This document shows positions 43,487-63,893 of a stretch of 64,000 nt of DNA, one piece after another. This stretch comes from Rhabditophanes sp. KR3021 (lineage: Eukaryota; Nematoda; Chromadorea; Rhabditida; Alloionematidae). Under the pieces are notes generated by a model that saw nothing but the letters and a program-made list of their open reading frames with translations, was not told the origin of the DNA and did not search any database. The position numbers were made by a program, and so were the translations under genes. The first letter of the stretch is position 1. Each line of letters begins with the position of its first letter. Location: the NCBI GenBank assembly GCA_963281155.1, contig CAUJLY010000005.1, positions 186,001 to 250,000 on the forward strand, in the 5' to 3' direction.

Positions 43487-44524
43487 ATTGCATTATTTAA
43501 TGAAGAATCAAGAGAATAAATATAAGAATATTTATGCAATCACTCAAATTTGAATATATTTTTACAATAGATACAATTGTGGTAATAATTATAGTGACTT
43601 TGCATTACAATAAAATCATATTGCAAAACGCAATTTCTAGTTTTACAGCAAACAAAATAACAATTATTGGAAGCAGAACTAAATAATTAAATGTATTGCA
43701 ATTTCTATTACAAGTGATAGTAAGCAAGAAGTTGAAAAAACTCGCACTCATCCACCAAATCGCAATGTTAAGCATGTTAGGGTAAAGCAGGACATTTTTA
43801 AAAACCCATTTTTTTGTTTTTTATTTGGTCGACGTTTTTGAGGTCTATGAGTAGGGTCGAGGAAAGGTCGAAAAAAAGGTTTGACATACGACATCGGTAG
43901 GATACTCATTCGAAAGAACGCAAGAAGTTATGTATATTCTCATATTTTGTCGACATATGAAGGAGCTATGGCTAAAGAGGTAAAATAGGGTGGTGTAGCA
44001 CAAAAAATCTCGTGATATGATTCATAAAACGGTGTGGGTTTTTTACCATTAGAAAGAGGATAAAAAGTTGGGCCAAATTCTTTTTTGCAGCCCATTTTAT
44101 CAAGAGCTTCGTCCGCCCTGGAGACCATATACTCAGACCCGACCAAAGTATTTTTGCTAAAACAAGGGGAAACATGGGAGTGTTGTTAACTTTATACTCA
44201 TTTGAAAAAGCATTAAAAACTGTAATGAACGGGACGAAGCAGCGTATTTGTCTAGTTTTTAAAATTTGCTTGGACATCAAATGTTTTTCTTTTGATTTTC
44301 AAGTAAGTTTAGTATCTGATATTTTTAATGCATTTTTTAGTGAACAAATTAGAAATGATTTTATATGTTTTTAAACCAGTCGAAAAAATAATATAAATAT
44401 GATTAGTCAAAAAATTGTTAGCCAGAAAAATGTATTCATAAGTAAACGTTAGAGATTTATCCAATCAGACACATACATTTTAATTGATAGTTGCTTTTTA
44501 TTTATGCCATAATAATAAAACTTA
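43487..44524. other. Spacer with a compositionally distinct island
   Basis: The part from about 43780 to 44260 is visibly less AT-rich than its flanks, and contains repeated GTCGA words (near 43829, 43857, 43867 and 43949) and overlapping chance ORFs on the minus strand. It could be a copy of a dispersed repeat. No terminal inverted repeats were found by eye. Confidence 0.35.
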
Positions 44525-45612
44525 TTATTTTTGTATTTGATTCATTGACCCCATAGTCATTTGCGACACTTTGGTATCTTTTTTCTCTTTACTAATCCTA
44601 AAAATGAAGCAAAACTTTCTAAAACATGGTTCGATAAATAAAATTGAAGTTATTGGATTAATAACACTTGGCCAAGGTACTATCATATATGATATATGCC
44701 CCAGACTATACTTGTTTGCATTGATATTTAATGTCAAAGTTAAGAAAACAACGATAATGGGTAGGCCAAAGAAGATTAGAAAAGTTACCACATGAATAAT
44801 CATGGCTAAAGTTAATTGATTTTGTAATTTTTTGGTTTTTGAAGACATGGAATTTAAATTTGTTTTTAATTTTTGTTTGATTTTGTTAAACGTTACTATT
44901 ATTCCTATGAATATTATTGTTGTTGTAAAGAAGGTATGTAAGACTGCTAGATAGGAAACAATTGCATGTGGATTAGTTAAAACAAAGAATGGTAGAGGTT
45001 GTTGATTTGTTCCTATGAAAATTCAGGGAATAAAAAGGCTTTATTCTTTGCAATTTCTTCTTCAGAAGTTTGTTGGTATGACAAAAACAATAATATAGGA
45101 GTAATAGCACTCCATAAGATATTCATAAAAATTAAAAGTACAAATTGATGTTGTGTCAAACAATAACCTCTATAAAATTGATTCTAAATTAAATTAAAAC
45201 CAACTCACCTAACAATCAACAAATAACGATAAACAAATACAACCAAATTATTACACAACTCAATGATCGCTATCTCAAATCCACTTAACACTGAAACGAG
45301 CATCCAATTTTCGTTGAAATAACTTGAAATTCCATGAACAATAACAAAAGCATATGAATTAGCTTGTTCAGAGCCTGGTTCGAGAATTAATTGAATGATA
45401 CTATAGAAAATATCTGTAGTTACATAGAGATAAATGATTCTTTTGTATTTATTGAATTCTTGTATTTTGATGCCTTGGCAAATGTAGAGAAGAAGAATGG
45501 AGAAAATAGAAGAGACAAAGAAAATTACTTTACCGTTTAGGGATAAAATTAACTTTAGGTTGTGGGTGTATGTGTTGGAGTTGGAGTTATCTAGAAAAGA
45601 TTGGTTTTGCAT
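44525..45612 (-). pseudogene. Serpentine (7TM) chemoreceptor gene with a one-base frameshift
   Basis: Exon 1, 45209..45612, encodes TM1-TM3 (VIFFVSSIFSILLLYICQG, YLYVTTDIFYSIIQLIL) and ends at VYRYLLIV. Exon 2, from 45169 to the stop at 44525, continues RGYCLTQHQFVLLIFMNILW and later gives TM5-TM7 (TFFTTTIIIFIGIIV, LIFFGLPIIVVFLTL, PWPSVINPITSILFIEP). The layout and the PxxxxxNPxxxI end of TM7 fit nematode str/srd-type chemoreceptors. Within exon 2, around 45015-45026, the frame breaks: one reading ends in a stop just after the extracellular loop 2 region and the other resumes one base off. Exon 2 length is also one base short of keeping frame. No GT donor nearby can repair this. It is either a recent pseudogene or an assembly error. 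Confidence 0.7.
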
Positions 45613-47322
45613 TGAAATTAATAAATAAATTGAGACTTAAATTTTTTAGAAAGTAAATTGTGTCTGGATATTTGTAATGAATAAGAATGTATTTGTTTAA
45701 TTACATCATGGATGATATGTTTTATTTAAATAATATTATGATACAAATTTGGGGGAATAGATAATATTTTTCTTAATTAACTTAATAACAACATGTATAA
45801 TTTTGTTGCCGGTGAAGTCTTAAAAAAATAAAATTCAAATGAAAGTGAAACCCAAATAAAAGAAAAATATTCAGCTGGTACTTGGACAAGTGTTTATTCG
45901 GAATCTATTTTTAATGTAGCGAGGCAATTAGATGTTTTTAATGAGAGAAATATAAGCGATTCCTTATTTGCTGTTCTTAAAAGTTAATGCTTTGATATAA
46001 TTAACTTTAATTACCTAATTTAACATGTGTTTTGTCATCTTTTTTATTCATTTTGTTATAAAAGTTGTTACAAATATATTTTTTCTTTGGTTCCGTCTTA
46101 AAAAACAGAACGGAACAGGAACTTCCAAATTTTCAAAAGTTGGCTCCGGAATTACAAAAGTTTCGCTCCATTGCTAGTTCTATAAAATTACATAAGAATT
46201 GAACTTTTTTGAACAAACCGTTTTTGTCAAATCCTTTGTTAAGTTTTTAAAATGAGTAAATTAAGTGTAATTGTCTCTTACAATAATATACATTTTGTAA
46301 TAACTGTACACAAAAAATATTTATAGAATTACAAAACAAAATATAAGTTATTGCAGTTCCAATTTTTATAAAATCAGCATTTCATTTTTGAGTGGCTTTA
46401 TTTTATTTTTTATGTGAAATATTCATTTAATTTGTTGCAACAAGTAGATGTATTTAAATGTAGAAGTTAATATTTTACAAAAGTTCATCATCTTTATAAA
46501 GTAACTTTAAATCATTTTTCCTTTTGAAATGTGACAAGATAATAGTTTGTTAGAATAATACTTAACAAAGACGAAATTTGCTATTGCTTACGTTTATACC
46601 AAAAGCTATTATAAACATTTAAAATAGAGGATTCTTTTAAACAATTAAAATTCTAAGAATATTCTCGAAATGATATTTAATTTGTACACACGTTTCATAA
46701 TAAACAATCTTTCTGACTAGGATTATTTTTTGCATAAAATGTCTGTTATCGGCAAACTTAATAAATATTTTCAAATTGTTTCACTTAATCTAATTATATG
46801 TCTTCAAATAAAAGATACTAGTTATTTTCACTTTCCATCTCATTCAAAAAGACGATGCCAATCCCGAGACAAACTTTGACAAGGCACTCATAACCTGAAA
46901 ATCTTTATTTCAATCCTTCCAGCGGTACTCTAGGACTGACTTTTACAACCAATTACCAGTCCTCAAAATTTGGAAACTACAAACATCACATCAAAATCCT
47001 TCATTTTAAATTGCTTCGTTTACGTGGAAGATCTGAACAAGTAAAATAAGAGCCAACAAAAGAATCATTTAAATAATACATGTGTCCTTCAATTAATAAA
47101 TTGTTGATTTTTAGTTTATAAACAAACAAATTTTATATTTTGGCGAGCAAATTCAACTATCTATACATATATGTAGTAAGATGATCAAAAACACAAAGAC
47201 ACACATTTCCAACACATTCCTCTCAAAACCATTATATCAAAGAATTTTGCTAATTTGGAAACCAATTTAACCAACTACCTTACACATTTATAGGAATTTA
47301 ATTTGGGAAGACACACTCAACG
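45613..47322. other. Intergenic region, no gene seen
   Basis: 1.7 kb of AT-rich sequence upstream of both the chemoreceptor and eIF2B delta. T runs and short chance ORFs only. Confidence 0.5.
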
Positions 47323-48608
47323 ATGACGGATGATGCAAAGTGTAGAAATGAAGTCAATGCACAAAGAAAGGCTAAGAAAGCAGAGGATAAAGCTAGGAAA
47401 GGTATGTTTGAGATGTTGTTAATTGTATCATAATTTGTCCTTTTTTAGAAGCTGCTACTAAGGCCAAGAAGGAAGGTAAACAAGAACAGTCTTCTGTAAT
47501 TGCAAAGAAGGTTGTGGAGTCGCCAGATAAGGGTGCGGAACTTCAAAAAGCCCCATCTACTTCTGCTCCACCTAAGAAAAAGCCAACTGGGGAAAGTAAC
47601 TCAAGCCGATCAAAGCCAATCAAGAAGGATCCACTGCCAAAGTCGATTCCCCCAACAACCACTACAATCCGGTCTCTCACTCCAATCATTGATACTTCTC
47701 GTGTCCATCCATCCTTCTTAAGTCTATTTTCAAAATGCGATCAAGGAATCATTCGAGGAGTTGATGAAATTTGTGAAGAATTCGTGTTTGCCTTTCAAGC
47801 TTTCCTCGAAGACTACCACCACCAAGAAAATATTCCTTTCTACGAAGGTTTAATGAATGGAACTAAAAGTAGTTTGTCTTACCTCAACTCTGATGGCAAA
47901 TACACCTTCCCCTTTGCACTTGGAAACATCATCAGGCAATTGAAGAAGGAAATTATCGCCTTAGCAAAGTATGATAACGACGCCGATTCCAAAAGACACT
48001 TAAATGGGTGGTTAGAAAACTACATTGATGTGCACTTTTCATCCGCTGATGCTGCTATTGTCAAATTTGCTGGAGACAAACTCAGAACACTGCCACGTGT
48101 CCTTATCTATGGCAGCTGCCCTTTGGTTGAGAAAATTATCTTAGAAAGCAAGTTGGGTAACAACGAAATCGACATCACCATCGTTGAAAGCCCGATCGAA
48201 GGTAATGCTCTGGAATTTGCATCCAAGCTATCAGATAAAGGCATCGAAACTACCTACACAACTTTAAATTGCGTCGGCAATGTTATGAGGAATGTAGATG
48301 TTGTGTTATTGGGTTGTTCGGCAATTTTTAGCAACGGATATGCTTTGACTCAAAGAGGGTGTGGCGTTATTGCCTTACACGCTGAGGCTTGCAATGTTCC
48401 TGTCCTTATTGCCGCTAAGACTTTCAAGTTTGTGGATTTGGTGAAGACTCATGAAAATAAGCCTAAGGAAGTGAATGCTTTGACGAAGGAAATTTTAGAG
48501 GCTGTTCCTGATGATTTGATTACTGCATTGGTTACTGAAATGAGAATTGTGCCCCCAAGTTCGGCTCCTGCCGTTTTGAAGGCAAAGCAATTGGATTATG
48601 AACAATGA
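47323..48608 (+). CDS. eif-2Bdelta: Translation initiation factor eIF2B subunit delta
   Basis: Two exons, 47323..47401 and 47449..48608, give 412 residues. The first 110 residues are Lys/Ala/Glu-rich and disordered, as in eIF2B delta. The conserved C-terminal domain includes TRVHPSF-like DTSRVHPSFLSLFSKCDQGI, then LIYGSCPLVEKIIL, ITIVESP, GNVMRNVDVVLLGCSAIFSN and HAEACNVPVLIAAKTFKF. eIF2B delta belongs to the regulatory subcomplex with alpha and beta that senses phosphorylated eIF2 and gates guanine-nucleotide exchange during the integrated stress response. It is shorter than the mammalian subunit (about 520), the loss being in the N-terminal region. The small first exon supplies the only good start. 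Confidence 0.95.
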
Positions 48609-48823
48609 TTGGTTGTTGTGATGCATATAAATTTATTCATGGGAAACATTTGAAGAAACAAGCACTTCTCGTGACCCCAATTTTTTCAATGTTAAAACTT
48701 TTTATAATATTATTTATGGTAAGCACATCTGTAATGGTACATTTCCTGTGAACCCTAAACGTCTTTTAATATCAAACATTTTTTAATACAAAATAAACCT
48801 TTATAAATATCTTCTTTATTAAA

Positions 48824-50196
48824 TTAAAACAAATTCTTTCTAATATAATCAGTGATTTCTCTTTTAACAGCTTTTTGAGTCTGACTACCGGCTAAATTTA
48901 AAATACCATGAAAGGCTGTAGGGAAATGCTTCCAGGTGGCTTGGACACCTTCACTTTTCATTGCACAATAATACTCATATGATTCCTCGAAACAAATGTC
49001 GTACCCAGCTGTTATTACTAATGTTTTTGGTAGTAAACGCAGATCTTTGCTTTTTAGAATGCAAAAGTCGGGATTTCGTGCAAATTCTTCGAATTTTTCA
49101 CTTAATTTTAAGTCGACTTGATGCTTGCATTCACTTTTTAGATTAAAATCTTGTCGTAATTTGTCACTGATGTGTTGATTTCTCATCACCTTTTTGACAT
49201 TTTCCTTTGTCGCTTCAATGCCAAGATAAAACAGCATCCACCTTGCAACTCCTTCGGGATTGAGGAGTCCCGTCTTGTTGTACTTTTCATAATATTCCTT
49301 GTAACTTGAATTTTGAAAGTCAAGGCATGAAGTGATTGGGTACACCAAAATCTGACACTACAACCAAATAAACGCATTATTTTGGTGAATGTAAATAAAT
49401 AAATACCAACCACAATTAACAAATAATTTAAACTTTCATTTGTTAAAGTTAAGGAATGACCTTTAGGTAGATATTTAAATCAAAAATTGTAGTTGTTCAA
49501 GGCCACCATCCACTTACCTTGAAATAATTTTTTCCTAAACGAGCCGATCGTTGAGCTAATGCACCGGCTATATTACCTCCGGCTGAATCAGCTAAGATAG
49601 CTAGACGTGTTTTGTCGATGGATAGATTGTCCGCATGATTTAGATAAAAATCTTCAATAGCTACCCAACATTGGTTTAAGCCGACAGGGAAAACGTTTCT
49701 AGAGATAAAAAATGATTAGACACTCATTTATCACATCTATCTACTTGCCTTGGAGCTAATCCGTAGTCAATAGACAAAATGGAACAGCCTAAATCTTTAA
49801 CTATTGCAGACATTATATAGTCAAAGTATTTAGCATTCATTAGGCACCAACCACCACCATGGATAAAGATGATACAGGCTTTAGATTTAACGTCAACTGG
49901 AGAATATAGACGGCAAGGTGTATTTCCAAATGTAAAATTCTGAATTTTAAGATGCTTCTTAAATGGGACTCGAATTTGAAATAGAATAAATGAACTTGTC
50001 AGCATTCGTAGCCAGTGATTTCGTGCTTTGGGGCCGGCAATGCATTCCACCGCACTTCCCTTCAAAAATAAAAATTAAAAAGTAAAAAACTCTAACAAAC
50101 CATATACTCATTCCCAAACCTCAGCAAAACCTCAAAAACCGACAAAAACTTATAATTGCAGATGTCTCTGGGCAAGGTAGGAATAATGACAACCAT
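48824..50196 (-). CDS. Arylacetamide deacetylase-like alpha/beta hydrolase
   Basis: Four exons, 50101..50196, 49749..50059, 49518..49698 and 48824..49357, total 1122 nt or 373 residues. The oxyanion-hole motif IIFIHGGGWCLMNAKYF, the nucleophile elbow LADSAGGNIAGALAQR, the acid region ITAGYDICFEES and the His in FPTAFHGILNL define the hormone-sensitive-lipase/AADAC family. The first residues (MVVIIPTLPRDI) are mildly hydrophobic; an N-terminal membrane anchor is weak compared with human AADAC. Intron 2 begins AG/GCAAGT, a GC-AG intron: the frame into NVFPVGLNQCW holds only with that donor. These enzymes hydrolyse acetylated xenobiotics and acylglycerols in the ER. Elbow residue before Asp is Ala rather than the common Gly. 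Confidence 0.9.
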
Positions 50197-51225
50197 AATA
50201 AAATAAAAATAAATTGTTGCCCAATATCCTTTTATATGACAAAAAATTGTAATACAACCTAAATTGACGCACCTTTTGCCAGCTAAATAATACGATTTAT
50301 TTAATTAGCCCCACCATTCACTTTCCTAACTAGTTGTTGATTTTGTTTTGATAGTACCTTAATTAGGGTAACCTTTGTTAGACTTCCCCTTCAAAGGGTA
50401 TATAACTTGGAGAAGCACACTACCAACTGAAGAAAATAAAGAGCTCGCCAAATGTAACACTAAATTACCAATCTCCCACCACTTTCAAAAGAAGTTGACA
50501 GCTTTGTTTGTACTTTTTTTTTGATAGATCATACAAATATTGTTTATGATATGTTGAAAATTTAGCGATCTAAAATACAACTGAAATATTCATTAAAAAT
50601 AATCACAACTTTTTGTAGCTTCAATACCAAGGCCACACCTGTCTACATTATTAGTAACTAAATGTTGCGCAATTATGGATCTTTACCAAAAAAGGTAACA
50701 CATATAAATGAAAAACCTACAACTACAATCTTCTTTTTATTGCAATCAAAAGATATGCACAAATAATTACTTTTTTAATCTCCCAGTTAATTTTTAAAGT
50801 TTGTTAAAAACGTTTCTGCATATAAACTAGATGATATTTAAAAATATGTATACATACAACTAGTTCAAATAAAATCTTTTAAACATTTGTGGCGTTACTT
50901 TAATGAAGCAGGAGGATTAAGAGGTGTATCAATTGTTTTGTTAGGGATATATTTGAATATCTATATTTTATATGGTGCTGCTGATGTCTGTTTTTCATAT
51001 CGTCAAAAACAATTTAAACCTGCATCCAATTTTTGTTTGCATGTGATGAATGTTATGTAATGTGTATGCACAACTTTTAGAGTATATTTTCATTTATTTA
51101 CAATTTTATTTGACATAAGCCTTAGGTTGTTTTGGATGATAAATTAATAAAATGGGTAATATACATTAGTTGGGGGTGGATTATTGTTAGTATTTTCAAA
51201 ACAAATACTATTTTTATTGTTACTT
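50197..51225. other. Intergenic region, no gene seen
   Basis: About 1 kb of AT-rich sequence between the hydrolase start and the PIEZO 3' end. It should contain the hydrolase promoter; nothing else is recognisable. Confidence 0.5.
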
Positions 51226-59418
<8,193 letters not shown>

Positions 59419-60398
59419 TTGAATAAAAAATATTCGACTTAAATAACAAAATGTTCCAATTAGTTTAGTGAATGTAAATATAAAAGGAATGATTTGATGC
59501 TCAAAGCAACAACATCCTCATGTTATTTTGATTTGTTTTAGATTCCTTTGATTGATAATAAATTATAAATCAGAAAGTAGACTTGGAGTATAATAGCTTT
59601 TAATAATAAATTTGTAAGAACCAATAAAATCACACCAAAAAATGCTAAGATTTATTATGTCTTTTGTTTGTTGGTCTGTAAAATGGGGTTAGTGGCTGGT
59701 TTAAAAAATTAAAAAATAATCCAAAAAAACAAAAACAATTTTATTAATTGGTGTCTTGGGTCTCAACTTGAACCCTAAATGATATTAAAAAATATTCCCC
59801 CAAACTACCAAAAAAATGATGCATCTATCAAAAGCCCAAAAAAGACAAACAACCATCAGAAAGAGACAAGATTCACTTGAAATGTTATATGTTATTAACT
59901 AGCTATATATCCTGTGGCCACTAATAAAATCAATTTGTCATCCATATCAGATCTACACAAACACCTCCTTGGCATTAAGTATTTTTACCTACACAGCCGA
60001 ATCAAATGCAAACTAAGTCACTTATTACACATCAAAAACTATTTTGTCTTTTTGCAAAGGGTAACAAAAAAATAGAGCTCTTATTTTTAACGTTAATCAC
60101 ACACCACATCAACAATCTTTTCACAAAGGTACTAATATTATTAATAATTTTATTTGATGACAATAATAATAATCAGAGAATGGCACTTTTTTTATAAAAC
60201 ATCTTAAATTAATTGCTTATCCTCATTAACAAATATATGGATAAAGTGCATTTATAAGAGATATTGTAGTGTAATTGGATGGCATCATTTGTCTGATATA
60301 AAGTTACCTTGAAATTTGAGATTCAAAGATTCGTACTCGAAAGTATAAGTCGGCGTAGTAATTTTTGGTTGTGTAATGGGGAGGGTGGGTGTCACGAT
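59419..60398. other. Intergenic region upstream of PIEZO
   Basis: AT-rich, with A-runs near 59700-59830. A stretch near 60262-60325 has a faint tRNA-like outline that I rejected. No gene is supported. Confidence 0.45.
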
Positions 60399-62081
60399 TT
60401 AATAAAAAGAGTCGTCGAGGAAATCTTCTAAAAGAACCAATCCCAACTTAAAAAGTTTCCAATCCAGTAGGACAGACAAATGGATGTAGTACAATTCTCT
60501 AGAAGCAAAAGCTTTGATCAAAGTGTTGTTAAGAGGTAATTGAGATTGGCGACATCTTCCAGATGGAAATATTTGTTGCTTTCTATTCATTGACAATTCT
60601 TCAAATGCTCTCGTGCTTTCCAGTTGAGCTGTGTAATCGAATTGGATGTCTACTGCTTTTGGATATTTGGCAACACCACTGGATGGAAAGTTGGTATGTG
60701 ATTTGCAATTGACAAAGAAGACTCGTATAGTGGAAGGTAAGTTAAAAGTAACATTTTCGATACATCCACAAAAGATGACTTCCAACTTTTTGAAACAAGT
60801 AAAGTAATTATTATTATAAATTGGAGGCTGATATTTAGCAGGCTCTAATTTTAAAATGCGCAAATCAGGATAAGCAGCACCTATTGGATCGTTATAGTAA
60901 CACATTTCATAAGGAGCACCAGAAATTCTTAAAATTCGAATTGTTTTTGGCATTGGTACGATTAAATTAAAAATTGCTTGGATGTTATGGGTGGTGTGAG
61001 TGGGTGAACGTTTAGCTTTGAGTAGATTAACTTGGTAATGTTTTAAATGTGGGGAGAAGGGCAGTTTTTTGATGGTGTCTATTATTAGGTGAGCTTCGTG
61101 TGTATAGTTAATACAGAATTTTTGTAAATTCCCAAAACAATTAGGTTTAATTAGCTTTTCTAAACTTTCAATAGTCTTACCCACTTCGACATTCTTTTGA
61201 AAATTAAAATACAAGATTGACAAGTTAGTGGCATCAAGGATGTTCTCAAAAAATGTAACATCCTCAACTCTATGACACATCCAACTAATCTTGACTTGTC
61301 TTAAAGTAATTGAAAATAGTATTGACTTTGGGGATATCACCCATATAAGCCACTTGGCCTTCTAATAATTTTAGATTGATTATGGTGGGTGTTCGATTGA
61401 TGCAAATGTCTAGACTTTTCTTGTATTCATTTAGAGTAAATTGTTCGAAGGAGTTGTCAAAGTGGATTTGGATGTCTAGTTTAGATAGCTTTGGAAAAGC
61501 TTTGAATACATTTTTTGCTTCCATTTCATTGTCATTTAAATAGGCGATTATATTGGTGCTATGATCTAATCCAATTACTTTGATTGCATCTGATTTCATC
61601 AAATTCAAAATATCTACCTCCGTAACTTTTCCAACTTCGATTTGGCCAGTCTCAGAAAAAGTGGTAAAATGTATGAACTGCCCTGTCATATAAATGACAT
61701 CAAAATAAGCATTCATTTTAAGGATGTAGTTAAAAAGATTTGCCAATTTCTTTCCGATTTTGGAAACTGTCTTAGTATTTGTATGGGATACCACAACATT
61801 GAATTTGCCTCCACAAATTGGACTTCATTCGACTTGATTAATTTGAAAGCTTCTTTAAAACCAGTAAAATTCAATCCGAAAATTGATCCATGGACATATT
61901 TTGCAACTGGATCAAGTGTGGCATTGACGAATCAATCTAGGCCATGGTCAAATTTATTAAATTTAGAATCATTCAAAGCATTCACAACATAAATATTCAT
62001 TTTAGCCAAATTTGAAGCCATTGAAATATGGTTATAAAAAGTCTTCAAAATGTCCGGTTCCTTCCATGGTTGTATTTCCAT
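60399..62081 (-). pseudogene. Disrupted leucine-rich/F-box-type protein gene
   Basis: From a good ATG at 62081 (MEIQPWKEPDILKTFYN) the frame runs about 48 codons, then meets an in-frame TGA near 61940 (after DHGLD). The same frame continues coding-like to about 61800, then the coding signal moves to another frame (ORF to 61285), and near 61300 moves again (ORF 61340-60399). The pieces encode Leu/Asn/Phe-rich beta-strand and helix repeats (for example LRILKLEPAKYQP and VTFNLPSTIRVFFVNC), like the C-terminal half of nematode F-box/FTH-type proteins, but no F-box was recognised. No canonical introns bridge the three breaks, so it is most likely a pseudogene. The total of about 560 codons would be a normal length for the family. 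Confidence 0.6.
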
Positions 62082-62590
62082 TACAACAAAATAATATTAA
62101 AACTATAAAGAATAAAGGTATTTATTTTTCCTACTTACCACCACACGACAACAAACTAAAAATGAACATGCACTCTAAATAAATATATATCCACCCGTTG
62201 CTACTCAATTTTTTACTCATACCTAATCTGGCAAATTCCACCTACCTAAAACATTCAAACATGTTGTTTAATAATATTATTGACTTTACAAAATATATAT
62301 CTTTATCATACAGCTGCTGCATGTCATTTATGTTACATTTCTAGGTACAAGTGGCCTTCAGTGTGTTGTGCCCTGTAAATTAGATGTGTTTTTAACAGAT
62401 AAATAATAATGCATTTGGTAGACAGTGGATCAAATTTAGTTTGTTTTGAGGAATTTAGGAGTAAATGTAGGCTCTTGTTGTGGTTATTTATCCTTTTTGG
62501 GTTGGGCATGAGGTCACATTTAATAAAATGATACTATCAAAAGACTGGTGAATGGATTTTATTTAAGTAAAGAAAACCCATACAAATAAG
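62082..62590. other. Intergenic region, no gene seen
   Basis: AT-rich spacer between the pseudogene start and the ZP-protein 3' end. Confidence 0.4.
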
Positions 62591-63611
62591 CTATCCATGT
62601 TTAGCTGCACAAAATACAAAACTTAGCAGGATAAAGATAACTAAAAGAATGATCAAAATAGGACCGATCATGATAAAATAAATAGAATTGACATTTGAGA
62701 AGAAAGAGGCAGAGTTGATGCTATAGTGGAGGAACATTTGTATTCTCTTTCTTTTTACTATTCTCCTTATTGCCTTATTTAGTTGCAATGCTGGAATCAA
62801 AAAAACTATTACATTACACTAAATACAAACTAACCTTTTTGTCCTTCAAAAAAATGGGTTTACAGTTGTGGTAGGTGATCTTTTTGTCCGTTATGTGCAA
62901 AGACCTCCAATCCTTAACGTACCACCACTCTCTCCCTCCACTAATAGTTGTCCTCCCCCCATCCCCACCTAACCCAGGCAAAACATTTTTAATTGTGCAA
63001 TTTATTATTCGGAAACATGCATAGCCTCGAGTGTTGTGGCATTGCCAATCATGCAAATTGCCTTTTGTGAGGCTTGACACTTGATAAGTGCAAGGTATAG
63101 TGGCAACGTTTCCAACAATGGAGACTTGTTTTGAGGGAAATTGGACGTTGAAGTTGTCTTTTGTTGGGTGGTGTTGATGTATTTTGGCCTGGAGACAGGT
63201 AATCTTGTAGGAACGGTCTGTTGACGTTAGGAAGTGAGGATGGAAGGAAATGGTTAATTTTATTGTTTTGGCCCCCTAAACAGAGTACATTTAAAATGTA
63301 TGTGCCTAAATATTAAATTAGCTTACCACTTTCGTATTCACTAATCCGCATGAGTTATACTTAATTTGAATTGTATTTAAAGTTCTATTATTTCCTCTGA
63401 TATGGCAATTGGTTGTTTCTCCAAAACCAGCTACCATGATTCTACCTTTAAAGGGGTGGCCTGTCACGAAGGTTACTCTTAACCTATCAGACAAACATTC
63501 AACCCCAGGTTTTAACAATACCTTGTTTTTTGTACCTGATAATAATGTCTTGCCATTGCCGATTGTAATAATAATAATAAATAAAAAGGAAATAACAAGA
63601 GATATTGACAT
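62591..63611 (-). CDS. ZP-domain (cuticlin-like) membrane protein
   Basis: Three exons, 63327..63611, 62831..63275 and 62591..62790, total 930 nt or 309 residues. A signal peptide (SLVISFLFIIIITIGNG) is followed by the ZP-N start KPGVECLSDRLRVTFVTG and GHPFKGRIMVAGFGETTNC, which is the common nematode cuticlin opening. Exon 2 carries further paired cysteines (YKITCLQ, IPCTYQV, WQCHNTRGYACF, IINCTIK, YHNCKP) of the ZP module, and exon 3 holds a basic cleavage-type stretch (RRIVKRKRIQ) and a C-terminal transmembrane helix (FIMIGPILIILLVIFILLS). ZP proteins assemble into cuticle alae and apical matrix. The last intron uses the donor A/GTTTGT at 62830; the nearer GTTAGT would bring a stop. The module is short compared with canonical ZP domains of about 260 residues. 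Confidence 0.8.
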
Positions 63612-63893
63612 GGCGATGATATGGTTTTGAATAACAAGGAAAAAGTGAGATTTTATAAATATTATTTCTTTATCTCGATTTGGATCTCTTTATTTGGTGA
63701 AAGACAGAAGAGTGGGTTCGTAAGAAAATTTATTAATTAACAAGCATATAAAAAATCCTTTTAAGGGGATTGATAAACAAATAAAACAAAGTATAATCAT
63801 TAAACAAAGGACAGAAGATGGAACTTAGAGGAGTGATTGATTCTGGTAATAAAAAGCACGAATAATTGACTTTGACATTTTCAAACTACCAAT

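Noticed and set aside
49724..50065. Hydrolase start at the TTG at 50065
   Set aside because: An upstream exon with ATG at 50196 and a phase-0 GT-AG intron gives a better N-terminus for the family.
50540..50575. TGATATGTTG, like the 5' end of mir-90 family microRNAs
   Set aside because: Ten bases only, and no complementary arm within 80 bases on either side.
60262..60330. Outline resembling a tRNA (A-box-like GTAGTGTAATTGGATGG and a later B-box-like stretch)
   Set aside because: The B box lacks the GTTCGA core and the acceptor and T stems do not pair, so it is not a credible tRNA.
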